This document shows positions 24,006 through 32,858 of a stretch of DNA of 64,000 bases, piece after piece. Each line of letters begins with the position of its first letter. Position 1 is the first letter of the stretch. Where the stretch lies: assembly GCF_003369795.1 (NCBI RefSeq), contig NZ_CP026730.1, positions 186,001 to 250,000 on the forward strand, in the 5' to 3' direction. The position numbers were made by a program, and so were the translations under genes. Below the pieces are notes generated by a model, which worked only from the letters and a program-made list of their open reading frames with translations, did no database searches and was not told where the DNA came from. Source of the stretch: Streptomyces sp. CB09001 (GTDB taxonomy: Bacteria; Actinomycetota; Actinomycetes; Streptomycetales; Streptomycetaceae).

Positions 24006-24905
24006 ATGACCACCCTGACCACCACCGTGGAACCGGCCATTCCCGGCTTCACCCACGAACGGGTGACGGCCACCGACGGCGTCGGCCTGCACGTGGCCGT
24101 CGGCGGCACGGGCAGCCCGGTCGTGCTGCTGCACGGCTTCCCCCAGACCCACCTGATGTGGCGGCACGTCGCCGCCGACCTGGCGGCCGACCACACGGTC
24201 ATCTGCCCCGACCTGCGCGGCTACGGTGCCAGCGACAAGCCCGCCGACCCGGACGGCACCGCGTACGCCAAGCGGGCCATGGCGGCCGACGTGGTCGCCC
24301 TGGCCCGGGAGCTGGGGTACGAGCGGTTCGCGCTGGCGGGTCACGACCGGGGCGCGCTGGTCGCGGTGCGCGCCGGGCTCGACCACCCCGACGCGGTGAC
24401 GCACCTGGCCGCGCTGGACGTGCTGCCGACGCTGGACATGTGGGACGTCCTGCACGGCACGACGGCGGCGGTGGGCTTCCACCTGTATCTGATGGCGCAG
24501 CCGCCCGGGCTGCCGGAGCAGCTGATCGGCGCCGCGCCGGAGGCGTTCTTCGGTCACTTCCTCGACGTGTGGACCCGGGACCCGGACGCCCTGCCCGCCG
24601 ACGTCCGCGCCGCCTACCTCAAGGCGTCCCGCGAGGCGGTGCCCTCCATCGTGGCCGACTACCGGGCCTCGGCCGGTATCGACGTGGACCACGACCGGGC
24701 GGACCGGGAGAACGGCAACCGGCTGCGGATGCCGGTGACCGTGCTCCAGCAGGACTGGGGTGCCGCTCTCGGGTACGACGCCGCCGCGTTGTGGCGGGCG
24801 TGGGCCCCCGACCTGCGGCACGAGACCGTCGGCAGCGGGCACTTCATGGCGGAGGAGGCGCCGGACGAGGTCGCCGGGGCGCTGCGCGAGCTGCTCACCC
24901 GGTAG
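24006..24905 (+). CDS. Alpha/beta hydrolase, haloacetate-dehalogenase-like
   Basis: The product is 299 aa. It has the oxyanion loop LLHGFPQTHLMW (about 43-54), DLRGYGASDKP, an aspartate nucleophile in AGHDRGALVA, the acid residue region LAALDVLPT, and the catalytic histidine in GSGHFMAEEAPDEV. This pattern matches fluoroacetate/haloacetate dehalogenases and related epoxide hydrolases. The segment equivalent to the halide-binding His-Trp of fluoroacetate dehalogenase reads FHLYLM, which keeps the His but has Leu for Trp. DYRA with the tyrosine is kept. The substrate may therefore differ. It is divergent from the BTAD regulator and probably controlled by it. Confidence 0.82.
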   Translation: MTTLTTTVEPAIPGFTHERVTATDGVGLHVAVGGTGSPVVLLHGFPQTHLMWRHVAADLAADHTVICPDLRGYGASDKPADPDGTAYAKRAMAADVVALARELGYERFALAGHDRGALVAVRAGLDHPDAVTHLAALDVLPTLDMWDVLHGTTAAVGFHLYLMAQPPGLPEQLIGAAPEAFFGHFLDVWTRDPDALPADVRAAYLKASREAVPSIVADYRASAGIDVDHDRADRENGNRLRMPVTVLQQDWGAALGYDAAALWRAWAPDLRHETVGSGHFMAEEAPDEVAGALRELLTR

Positions 24906-24990
24906 CGCCCACCTCAAGGCGTGTGCACAACGATCGGTTGTATGTGGTGCCCGGCCGGTTGTTTGATCCGCCCGGCCCCGGCTCGCTTTG

Positions 24991-26274
24991 ATGTCGGGCG
25001 TGACGGAGTCGGGTGTGGTCGAGTCGGACGTGGTGGACGGCGGGTCGTTGGGGCGGGGGTTCGGATGGCTGTGGGGTGCGTACGCGGTCAGCGCGTTCGG
25101 CACGCGGCTCGCTTTCGACGCCTTTCCGTTGATCGCGGTCATGGTGCTGGACGCCGGTCCGGCACAGGTGGCGGCGCTCTCGGCGGCCGGCCTCGCGGTG
25201 GGCGCGGTGGTGGCCGTGCCGCTCGGGCCCTGGGTGGAGTTCCGCCGCAAGCGGCCGGTGATGATCGCGACGGACCTGCTGCGGTGCGCGGTGCTGCTGA
25301 GCGTGCCGCTCGCGTACGCCTTCGGCCGGCTCGGCTTCGCCCAGCTGCTGGTCGTGTCGGTCGTCGTCGCCGCGGCCGACATCACGTTCAGGGCCGCCGC
25401 CGGTTCCTGTCTCAAGGCACTGGTGCGAGGGCCGGCCCTGCTGCGGGCCAACGGCCGCCTCGAGGCGACGACCTGGACCGCGGCCGTGCTCGGACCCCCG
25501 GTCGGCGGGGCCGCGATCGGGCTCTTCGGCCCGGTGGTGACGGTGGCGGCCGACGCGGTCAGCTATCTCCTCTCGGCGCTGGGCATCCGCGCGATCGGGG
25601 GCCGGGAACCGCACCCGCGGCGCGCGGCGGCGAGCCGGTTGCGGGCCGGTGACCTGCTGGACGGCTGGCGGTTCGTGCTCGCCTCACCGGCTCTGCGTCC
25701 GCTGTTCCTCAACACGGTCCTCGTCAACGGGCTGATCATGGCGACGGCACCGTTGCTGGCCGTGCTCATGCTGGGCGACCTGGGCTTCTCGCCCTGGCAG
25801 TACTCGCTCGCCTTCGCCGTGCCGTGTGTCGGCGGGCTGGTCGGCTCGCGGCTGGCCGGACCGCTCGTGGCACGCTTCGGGGAGCACCGGGTGCTGGTGA
25901 CCAGTGGCGTGCTGCGCGTGTGCTGGCCCGTCGGGCTGGCCTTCGTCGGTCCGGGAACCGGGGGGCTGGTGCTGGTGATGGCGGTCGAGTTCGGACTGAT
26001 CACCTCCGTGGGCGTGTACAACCCGGTGTACGCCACCCGTCGGCTGGAGTTGACGCCCGCGGACCGGGTGGCGCGCACCCTGTCGGCCTGGACGGTCAGC
26101 GGGAAGCTGACGACCGCGGCGCTGACGGGGTTGTGGGGCCTGCTGGCGGGCCTGACCGGGACGCGTACGGCGGTCGCGCTCGCGGGCGTGCTGCTCCTGG
26201 CGACCCCGCTCCTGCTGCCGCGGCGGACTCCCTCGTCCGCTCCCTCCCCGTCCCGGCCCACCGCTGACGGCTGA
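24991..26274 (+). CDS. MFS transporter
   Basis: The product is 427 aa with about 10-12 membrane helices. It resembles MFS_3-type (enterobactin/macrolide exporter-like) permeases: GWLWGAYAVSAFGTRLAFDAFPLIAV at the front, FRRKRPVMIATDLLRC in the first cytoplasmic loop and PAVGG-like PPVGGAAIGLFG in helix 5. The export substrate is unknown. Start is uncertain: ATG 24991 has no good ribosome site, and GTG 25000 is an alternative. It follows the hydrolase by 85 bp on the same strand and could share its transcript. Confidence 0.85.
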   Translation: MSGVTESGVVESDVVDGGSLGRGFGWLWGAYAVSAFGTRLAFDAFPLIAVMVLDAGPAQVAALSAAGLAVGAVVAVPLGPWVEFRRKRPVMIATDLLRCAVLLSVPLAYAFGRLGFAQLLVVSVVVAAADITFRAAAGSCLKALVRGPALLRANGRLEATTWTAAVLGPPVGGAAIGLFGPVVTVAADAVSYLLSALGIRAIGGREPHPRRAAASRLRAGDLLDGWRFVLASPALRPLFLNTVLVNGLIMATAPLLAVLMLGDLGFSPWQYSLAFAVPCVGGLVGSRLAGPLVARFGEHRVLVTSGVLRVCWPVGLAFVGPGTGGLVLVMAVEFGLITSVGVYNPVYATRRLELTPADRVARTLSAWTVSGKLTTAALTGLWGLLAGLTGTRTAVALAGVLLLATPLLLPRRTPSSAPSPSRPTADG

Positions 26275-26453
26275 GGCCCCACCGTCCCGCGCACGCCACC
26301 GCACCCCGACGCAGGTCGCCCAGGCACGGCCGAACCTGTCCAACCAACCGACCCCGACGGCCCAGACCCCACCCGCGACCCCGGCCCCGCACCCGCCCGA
26401 TCCGGCCCCGAACCAGCCCGCCGGACACGAAGGGCCGTCGGGCACCCCGCCCC

Positions 26454-27542
26454 TCACACCCCCGGAGACACACCCGCGCCCAGGTCGGGGAAGCGTCGGC
26501 GGGCCTCGGCGAACAGGGTCGGGTAGTCGGTGCCGTGGGTGACCGCGGCGGCGAAGAGGGCGCCGAGCGCGGCGCGCAGGGGGTCCGGATCGGCGGCGGC
26601 GCGGAGGGCGGGCAGGGCCAGGGCGCGGCACATCGGGGCGCCATGGTCCGCGCCCGGCGGGTCGGGCGCGGTGAGGGCGGTGCGGGCGTCGGTGAAGAAG
26701 CGGTCCCAGGCCCGCCGGGGATCGTCGAACGGGGCCGGCAGGGGCTCGCCCCGGTCCAGCGCGCTCAGCGCGGGCGCGATCCAGTCGACGCCGTCCAGTC
26801 CGGCGGCGGTAAGTGCCCGGCGGGCGGCCCAGCGGGCGAGGCCGCGCTGGGTGGCCGGGCACACCGCGTCGACGGCGTCGAGCAGCTCCCGGTCCAGCGG
26901 CACGAGCCCGCGCGCGTCGGCACCGGCCTCCCGCACGCGTCGGCTGGGCAGCCGGCCGCCCCAGGACCGGATCTCGGCGCGCTCCCGCTCGGTCCGCGCC
27001 CCGGACACGGGCGGCTCCAGGGCGCGCGCGTAGCGGTGCCGGTGTGCGGCGCTGCGCGAGGTCTGCCGCACGACCCGGTCCGCGCTGGGCGGGGCCGGCC
27101 AGAACTGCAGCAGGTACTGGCCGGCCCGCCCCGCGTCCCGGGCCGTGGCGGACCCGGCCCCCGCACCGCCGTCCATGCCGCGTCCGCAGTAGCGCACCCG
27201 GTGGTCGGCGGGCGGCAGGGCCCATTCGCACAGGGCGCCGTGGCCGCAGGGCAGCACCGCGGTCGAGGCGGTCAGCGGGCGGAAGGACGCCTCCACCACG
27301 TCCTCCCAGCGGTCGTCGAGAGGCGGCGCGGCGGCGTGCACCTCGACGGTCAGTGCGACTCTTCCGCTGCTGAGGCCCGTGCAGAGGAAGAGGCAGCCCG
27401 GGACCGCCGCGCCGCACAGACCGTTGGTCTGCCCGGCACAGGCCTCCGACGGCACCGGCGCCCACGGATCGTGACGGCTGTCCACGTGGAATCGCCCGTG
27501 GGCGACCGGTAGTTCACCCCTGTACACCGTCCGCATCCGCAC
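26454..27542 (-). CDS. Conserved hypothetical protein of about 360 aa
   Basis: I do not recognise a family. GTG 27542 is chosen because AGGGGG precedes it by six bases; ATG 27536 and GTG 27566 are in frame. An N-terminal half of about 170 residues looks beta-rich with several cysteines (ACAGQTNGLCG, CLFLC, LPCGHGALCEW, RVRYCG). The C-terminal half is helical (ARWAARRALTAAGLDGVDWIAPALSALDRG, then RAALGALFAAAVTHGTDYPTLFAEARRRFPDLG). There is no signal peptide or membrane helix. Codon use (GC-rich third positions) matches its neighbours, so it is likely a real gene. It converges with the MFS gene. Confidence 0.65.
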   Translation of the reverse strand: MRMRTVYRGELPVAHGRFHVDSRHDPWAPVPSEACAGQTNGLCGAAVPGCLFLCTGLSSGRVALTVEVHAAAPPLDDRWEDVVEASFRPLTASTAVLPCGHGALCEWALPPADHRVRYCGRGMDGGAGAGSATARDAGRAGQYLLQFWPAPPSADRVVRQTSRSAAHRHRYARALEPPVSGARTERERAEIRSWGGRLPSRRVREAGADARGLVPLDRELLDAVDAVCPATQRGLARWAARRALTAAGLDGVDWIAPALSALDRGEPLPAPFDDPRRAWDRFFTDARTALTAPDPPGADHGAPMCRALALPALRAAADPDPLRAALGALFAAAVTHGTDYPTLFAEARRRFPDLGAGVSPGV

Positions 27543-27642
27543 GGCCAGCCCCCTCGCATCCGGCACTTCGAGGCCACCAGTATGCGGAGAGGGTCCGACA
27601 ACGGTCCCGGCGATCGGCCGCTGACGGCCTCGGGGACGCCGG

Positions 27643-28071
27643 TCAGCAGGCCCCGGGCACGTCCTCGGTTACGCCGTTCAGCGGCGAGGTCGGGTCACTG
27701 CCGTAGGGGCGGGTGAAGGCCTCCATGCCGTGCCCGGACGGGTCGGTGAAGTACACGCCCCGGCCGCCGTCGTTGCGGTTGATCCGGCGCGGGTGCCGGC
27801 CGTGCGGGTCGGCCTGGATGGGCGTCCCGCCCTCGACGAGCCGGGCGAGGACGCCGTCGAACTCGTCCTCGGAGACGAGGAACGCGTAATGCTGCACGGG
27901 GATGTCGAGGTCGACGGTGGCGAAATCGAGGGTGACGCCGTTGGCGGTCGTCACGGGCAGGAACATTCCGGCCGGTTCGCCGACCTCGAGACCGAGGATT
28001 CCGGCGAGGAAGTGGGCGGACTTCTCCCGGTCGTGGGACAGAACGATGGTGTGGTTGAACTCGACTGACAC
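27643..28071 (-). CDS. VOC-superfamily (glyoxalase-fold) protein
   Basis: The product is 142 aa covering one vicinal-oxygen-chelate domain. It has FNHTIVLSHDREKSAHFLAGILGLEVG at the N-terminus, DIPVQHYAFLVSEDEFD in the middle and GRGVYFTDPSGHGMEAFTRPYG at the C-terminus. The histidines at HTI and QHY and the glutamate in MEAF are positioned as metal ligands. Members include glyoxalases, dioxygenases and resistance proteins; the reaction here is unknown. GTG start at 28071. Its upstream region contains the 11-bp repeat array shared with the divergent ArsR gene. Confidence 0.85.
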   Translation of the reverse strand: MSVEFNHTIVLSHDREKSAHFLAGILGLEVGEPAGMFLPVTTANGVTLDFATVDLDIPVQHYAFLVSEDEFDGVLARLVEGGTPIQADPHGRHPRRINRNDGGRGVYFTDPSGHGMEAFTRPYGSDPTSPLNGVTEDVPGAC

Positions 28072-28208
28072 GGGTCAATGCCTCCACGGGCATCTCCACG
28101 GCGCCTCCATGCCTCACCCGGACGGTGACCGACACGCGATGCCGCACGATGATCATACGCCCCGGGTCCGCCCCCGGGTCCACCCCGATCCGTCCCTGCC
28201 CCACCCCC

Positions 28209-28274
28209 GATCCGTCCCTGATCCGCCCCTGATCCGCCCCTGATCCGTCCCTGATCCGTCCCTGATCCGCCCCC
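28209..28274. repeat. Six tandem 11-bp units
   Basis: GATCCGTCCCT or GATCCGCCCCT repeats six times without gaps from 28209 to 28274 (the last unit ends CCCCC). One stray copy lies at 28187-28197. The 11-bp period puts each unit on the same face of the helix. The array lies between the divergent VOC and ArsR genes. Confidence 0.85.
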
Positions 28275-28280
28275 GAGATG

Positions 28281-28335
28281 TGTCAGAAATCTTTGACAGG
28301 TAGCTCCGCCCCCCGTCAGCCTTTCCTGACAGGTA
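28281..28335. promoter_or_regulatory. Two related inverted repeats upstream of the ArsR gene
   Basis: TGTCA (28281-28285) pairs with TGACA (28294-28298). GTCAG (28315-28319) pairs with CTGAC (28326-28330). The right halves share the direct repeat TGACAGGTA at 28294-28302 and 28327-28335, 33 bp or three turns apart. They lie immediately upstream of the ArsR gene and probably form its operator pair. Confidence 0.6.
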
Positions 28336-28353
28336 CGACGAGAAAGGGGTGCG

Positions 28354-28725
28354 ATGCCCGAGGCCCCATCTCCGGCACCGACCGGTGACGAGTTGCTCAA
28401 GGTGCTCTCCGCGCTCGGCAATCCGCACCGCATGCGGATCGTCGCGGCGCTCCTGGAGAGCCGGAACTACGTCAGCGCACTGGCCCGCCTGATCGGCATG
28501 GGCCGTCCGCTGCTGCACATGCACCTGCAGCGGCTGGAGGCCGCGGGCCTGGTCGCCGGCACGCTCGAGGTCGCGGAGGACGGCAAGACGGTGAAGTACT
28601 ACGACGTCACCCCGTTCTGCTACGAGCTCACCCCGCGGGTCGTCGCGCAGGCGGCCGCGACGATCACCGACACCACCGAGACCGACCGGACCGCCGGCCG
28701 GAGTGCGAAAGAGGAAGCGAAGTGA
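28354..28725 (+). CDS. ArsR-like winged-helix regulator
   Basis: The product is 123 aa. The winged helix spans about residues 12-95: ELLKVLSALGNPHRMRIVAALLESRNYVSALARLIGMGRPLLHMHLQRLEAAGLVAG, then VKYYDVTPF. There is no cysteine pair for metal sensing. Its signal may be something other than arsenic or heavy metals. Its stop codon overlaps the GTG of the next gene by four bases. The next strand-mate after that is an MMPL exporter, a likely target. Confidence 0.82.
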   Translation: MPEAPSPAPTGDELLKVLSALGNPHRMRIVAALLESRNYVSALARLIGMGRPLLHMHLQRLEAAGLVAGTLEVAEDGKTVKYYDVTPFCYELTPRVVAQAAATITDTTETDRTAGRSAKEEAK

Positions 28726-29036
28726 ACGAGGACGTGGTGACTCTCGCCGCAGGGGCCGAGGAGCTGGGGGTCCTGGTCGGCGCCGTGGGCGCGGCCGGGT
28801 TCTTCGGCCTGATGATCGTGATCGTCTGGCAGGTCGCCGCCACCTGGCGGGCCCGGATGCTGGCGGCGCGCGAGGAGCAGTACAAGGAGCTGGCCACGCG
28901 GTACGCGCGACTCCTGGAGGACACGGTGGAATTGCAGCGCCGCACGGTGGAGGAGCAGCGGCAGACCCTCGACGAGCTGACCCAGACCCGGCTCGCGGTC
29001 GGCTCGATGGAGAAGATGATGCGCGAGATCGAATAG
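28722..29036 (+). CDS. Small membrane protein with cytoplasmic coiled coil
   Basis: The product is 104 aa. One membrane helix lies at about residues 16-40 (VLVGAVGAAGFFGLMIVIVWQVAA). A charged heptad-patterned helix follows to the end (MLAAREEQYKELATRYARLLEDTVELQRRTVEEQRQTLDEL). No family is recognised. It is translationally coupled to the ArsR-like gene through a GTGA overlap, and the pair ends at a hairpin terminator. A membrane partner or sensor for the regulator is possible. Confidence 0.8.
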   Translation: MNEDVVTLAAGAEELGVLVGAVGAAGFFGLMIVIVWQVAATWRARMLAAREEQYKELATRYARLLEDTVELQRRTVEEQRQTLDELTQTRLAVGSMEKMMREIE

Positions 29037-29063
29037 GCACCGCCACCGGACACCGCCGCACAC

Positions 29064-29095
29064 GTACGGCCGGGAGCGGCAACTCCCGGCCGTAC
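29064..29095 (+). terminator. Hairpin terminator after the ArsR operon
   Basis: A perfect 13-bp stem, GTACGGCCGGGAG (29064-29076) and its complement at 29083-29095, has a 6-nt loop. It lies 28 bp after the small membrane protein gene and separates it from the MMPL gene. Confidence 0.75.
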
Positions 29096-29112
29096 CGCGG
29101 CGGAACACACCC

Positions 29113-29128
29113 GACATCGCCAGATGTC
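29113..29128. promoter_or_regulatory. Palindrome upstream of the MMPL gene
   Basis: GACATC-GCCA-GATGTC is a perfect palindrome with a 4-bp spacer, 130 bp upstream of the MMPL start. It differs from the repeats before the ArsR gene, so another regulator may bind it. Confidence 0.4.
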
Positions 29129-29257
29129 ACACCGGAGACACACATCCGTTCCGTACACCGCGGCAGGTCGGCACACCTGAGCGCCGCGGTGCGGTTCCCG
29201 TGCGCCCTCGTGCCGGTCGACGACCGGCGGGCGCGTTCCCCATGAAGGAGATTACTC

Positions 29258-31395
29258 ATGCGTGCGCTGTTGCGGCGTGTGGCCCGTGCGCCCGGTGGGC
29301 GGCGCGGCAAGTGGTACGTCCTGGCGGCCTGGCTGATCGTGGCCGTCGCGCTCGGTCCGCTGGCGGGCCGGCTGGGCGACGTCGAGGACACGAGCGCCAA
29401 CGCCTTCCTGCCGCGCGGCGCGGAGTCCGCGCGGGTCAACACGGAGCTGGAGAGGTTCCGCACGGACACGCTGATGCCCGCCGTCGTCGTGCACACCGGT
29501 GCGGGGGCGAAGGAACAGGCGACCGCCGACCGGCCCGTGCTGGCCCGGTACGCCGCCGCGGGCGAGGAGGTGTCGCCGCCGGTCCCGTCCGAGGACGGGA
29601 AGGCACTGATGACGGTGGTTCCGCTGGACAGCGAGGACGACATCACCGGGACGATCGACGAACTGCGGGCGTCCGTGGGCGCGAACGCGCCGCCCGGCGT
29701 GGACGTCGCCGTCGGCGGACCGGCCGGTTCGCTCACCGACCAGGTCGCCGTCTTCGACAGCCTGGACGCCACCCTGATGCTCGCCACCGGGCTGGTCGTG
29801 GCCCTCCTGCTGCGATCACGTACCGCAGTCCCGTCCTGTGGCTGCTGCCGCTGCTCTCCGTCGGCTTCGCGGCCGTCCTCACCCAGGTCGGCACCTATCT
29901 CCTGGCCCGGTACGCCGGACTGCCGGTGGACCCGCAGAGTTCGGGCGTGCTCATGGTGCTCGTCTTCGGCGTCGGCACCGACTACGCGCTGCTCCTCATC
30001 GCCCGTTACCGCGAGGAGTTGCACCGCCTCGCCGACCGGCACGAGGCGATGCGGGTCGCGATGGTCCGCTCGGGCCCGGCGGTCCTCGCCTCGGCCGGCA
30101 CCATCGCGGCGGGCCTGGCCTGTCTGGGCTTCGCCGACATCAACTCCTCGCGCTCGCTGGGCCTGGTGGGCGCCGTGGGCGTGGTCTGCGCCTTCCTCGC
30201 GATGGTCACCGTGCTCCCGGCCCTCCTCGTCGTCACCGGCCGCTGGGTGTTCTGGCCCTTCGTGCCGAGGGCCGGTACGCCCGCCCGGGCGTCGCGCACG
30301 GTGTGGTCCCGCGTCGGGTCCGCGGTCGCCCGGCGTCCCCGCCGGTCATGGCTGATGTCGGTGGCCGTCACCGGCGGCCTCGCGCTCAGCACGGCCGGTC
30401 TCTCCATGGGGCTGACCCAGGAGGAGATGTTCCAGGACAAGCCGGAGTCGGTCGTCGCCCAGGAACGGATCTCGGCCCACTACCCGTCGGGTGCCTCCGA
30501 TCCGGTGAAGATCGTCACCGCCACGGCGCACGCCGACGCGGTACGACGGGCCGCGGCGGACGTCGGGGGCGTGGCCCGGGTGGAGGCCGGGGGCGACCGC
30601 ACGCCCGACGGCGGCCGCACCCAGCTGTCGGTCGTCCTGGCGGACATCCCGGACAGCGAGCGTGCCAAGGACACGGTCGGCGGCCTCCGGGACGCCGTGC
30701 ACCGGGTGGCCGGCGCGGAGGCGCTCGTGGGCGGCACCACCGCGCAGTACCTGGACACCCAGCGGGCCGCGGGGCGCGACCTGACCACGGTCGTTCCGAT
30801 CGTGCTCCTGGTGGTCCTGGCCGTGCTGGTCGGGCTGCTGCGCGCCCTGGTCGCCCCGCTGCTGCTCCTGGCGACCGTGGTGCTGTCGTACCTGGCGGCG
30901 CTGGGCGCGTCGAACCTGCTCTTCGAGCACGTACTGGGCTTCGCGGGTGTCGACTGGTCGATTCCGCTGATGGGCTTCGTGTTCCTGGTCGCCCTGGGCA
31001 TCGACTACAACATCTTCCTCATGCACCGGGTGCGCGAGGAGACCGCCCGGCTCGGGCACTCCCGCGGTGTGCTGGAGGGCCTGACCAGTACCGGGGGTGT
31101 GATCACCTCCGCCGGCGTCGTGCTGGCCGCGACCTTCGCCGTCTTCGCCGGGCTGCCGCTGGTGACCATGGCGCAGCTGGGCGTCCTGGTCGGGATCGGC
31201 GTCCTGCTGGACACCTTCCTGGTGCGTACGGTGCTGGTGCCCGCCCTCGCGCTCGACATGGGCCGCCGGTTCTGGTGGCCGGGCGCGTTGTTCCGGCGCC
31301 CGGCGCGACAGGAGGCGCCGTCCGTCAGCCGGACTGGGAGCTGTCCTTCAGCGCCCCCCAGCCGTGCCAGCGCTCCACCTCGATCCAGGCGCTGA
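29258..31395 (+). pseudogene. MMPL/RND-family exporter with a frameshift
   Basis: The first frame from ATG 29258 encodes about 185 residues: a membrane helix near WYVLAAWLIVAVALG, the periplasmic domain, and the second helix ending TGLVVALLL. At about 29813 the frame breaks. Coding continues one frame over from ITYRSPVLWLLPLLSVGFAAVL to the stop at 31395, including the conserved VFGVGTDYALLLIARYREE and LGIDYNIFLMHRVREE. A single missing base (LLL-ITYRSP expected) would restore about 711 residues, the family length. The protein would export lipids or drugs by proton motive force. It could be a true null mutation or a sequencing error. The 3' end overlaps the convergent gene by about 70 bp. Confidence 0.8.
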
Positions 31396-31747
31396 CCCGG
31401 GGACGCTCCCGGTCCGGATACGGGTTGCCCGTGTAGTGCCGGGAGAGACGGTCGATGCCGGAGAGGTCCTCGTCGTCGCGCATCTCCGCGACGCGGCCGA
31501 TGAGGGTGACGTGGGTGTACCACTCGTCGCCCGAGAGGACGGTGAGGGTGACGCGCGGGTCGCGGCGCAGGTGTCCCAGGCGCACGCGGCCCGCGTCGAG
31601 GTTGATCAGCACCCGGCCGTCGTCGTCCCACGCGTACCAGGTGGGCGTCGAGACGGGGGCGCCGTCCTGGCGGAGGGTGGCCATGACGCAGGGGTTGGGG
31701 CGGCGCAGCAGTTCGACGGCCTCGGGCGGCAGCGGCGGCTTCGACAT
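31325..31747 (-). CDS. PPOX-class flavin/F420-dependent protein
   Basis: The product is 140 aa with a split-barrel fold. Typical segments are NPCVMATLRQDGAPVSTPTWYAWDDDGRVLINLDAGRVRLGHLRRDPRVTLTVL and a C-terminal VSAWIEVERWHGWG. Family members (pyridoxamine 5'-phosphate oxidase-like) bind FMN or F420 and reduce small molecules; the exact cofactor is not decided by sequence. The start is ATG 31747, with AGGAGAG upstream. Confidence 0.85.
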   Translation of the reverse strand: MSKPPLPPEAVELLRRPNPCVMATLRQDGAPVSTPTWYAWDDDGRVLINLDAGRVRLGHLRRDPRVTLTVLSGDEWYTHVTLIGRVAEMRDDEDLSGIDRLSRHYTGNPYPDRERPRVSAWIEVERWHGWGALKDSSQSG

Positions 31748-31836
31748 GCGGTCTCTCCTCACGGTGTGGTGTGGTGCGGCACCGGGTCCGGTCACCGGTG
31801 CCGGGCTGTCTCGTGCACCCGGTACCCCGGGTGGGC

Positions 31837-32727
31837 TCAGTCGGTCGCCTTCTCCTCGAAACTGGCGAAGTAGGCCGCCGCCATGTCCTCGTCGCCGTGT
31901 CCCTGGGCGGCGGCCCGGGCGAAGCGATCCGCACCGGCCGCGGCGAGGTCCAGCCGGACGCCGTTCGCCTCGCCGGCCTCGACGATCAGGCGGGCGTCCT
32001 TCTCGGCGGTGGCGACGGCGAACTGGGCCGGCGTCAGCGCGCCGTCGCGGATCAGCCCGGCCTTGGCCCGCAGGTAGCCCATGTCGAGCGGACCACCGGC
32101 GATGGCGTCGAAGAAGCCGTCCGGGTCCACGCCCAGTGCCTTGGCGAGCGCCAGGACCTCGCCGACCGCGTTCGTGGCGGCGAGGACCCAGCTGTTGGCC
32201 ACCAGCTTCAGCCGGGTGGCGCTGCCGGCCGCGCCGTCCTCGCCGGTCCACACGGTGCGCGAACCGACCGCGTCGAACACGGGGGCCACGGAGTCCCGCG
32301 CCTTGCTCGGACCCGCCGCCAGCACCAGCAACTGACCGGCCTCGGCCGGCTGCCGGGTGCCGAGCACGGGCGCGTCGAAGAAGACGAGACCCCGCTCGTG
32401 GGCGTAGGCGGCCAGGTCGGCGACCGCGTCGACGCCCGCGGTGGTGGACTGTACCCACACGGTGCCGGGACGCAGGCCGGGCTCGGCCCGCCGCATGACG
32501 TCGAGGGCGGCCGGGCCGTCGTACAGCATCGTGAGGACGACGTCGGCGCCCCGTACGGCCTCCTCCGGGCTGTCCGCGACGTGCGCGCCGTCGGCGGCCA
32601 GCGGCTCGGCCTTGTCCCGGCTGCGGTTCCAGACGCGGACGGCGTGTCCGGCGCGGGCGAGGTTGCGGGCCATCGGGGCACCCATGATGCCGGTGCCCAG
32701 GACGCTCACGGTGAGCTGGTCGGTCAT
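31837..32727 (-). CDS. NAD(P)-dependent beta-hydroxyacid dehydrogenase
   Basis: The product is 296 aa, the usual length for the 3-hydroxyisobutyrate dehydrogenase family. The cofactor motif is VLGTGIMGAPMARNLARAGHAVRVWNRS (about residues 9-36). The substrate-binding stretch DAPVLGTRQPAEAGQLLVLAAG replaces the classical DAPVSGG. The catalytic lysine lies in LKLVANSW. It could reduce small beta-hydroxyacids or act as an imine/glyoxylate reductase. The altered DAPVLGT loop means the substrate may be unusual. Confidence 0.87.
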   Translation of the reverse strand: MTDQLTVSVLGTGIMGAPMARNLARAGHAVRVWNRSRDKAEPLAADGAHVADSPEEAVRGADVVLTMLYDGPAALDVMRRAEPGLRPGTVWVQSTTAGVDAVADLAAYAHERGLVFFDAPVLGTRQPAEAGQLLVLAAGPSKARDSVAPVFDAVGSRTVWTGEDGAAGSATRLKLVANSWVLAATNAVGEVLALAKALGVDPDGFFDAIAGGPLDMGYLRAKAGLIRDGALTPAQFAVATAEKDARLIVEAGEANGVRLDLAAAGADRFARAAAQGHGDEDMAAAYFASFEEKATD

Positions 32728-32858
32728 GACGTCGCCTTCTGACTCGTACTGTCTCGTGTCGCGGGTGGCCGGGCCACGGCGAGCCGGGCCCGGGGCCAGC
32801 CTGCCACCGGACGCGGGTCCCCGCGCGTCCGCGTTGCCCCGTCGCGTACGGTACGGCC

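Noticed and set aside
28209..28274. CRISPR-like array
   Set aside because: Units are 11 bp and contiguous with no spacers, so it is a simple tandem repeat.
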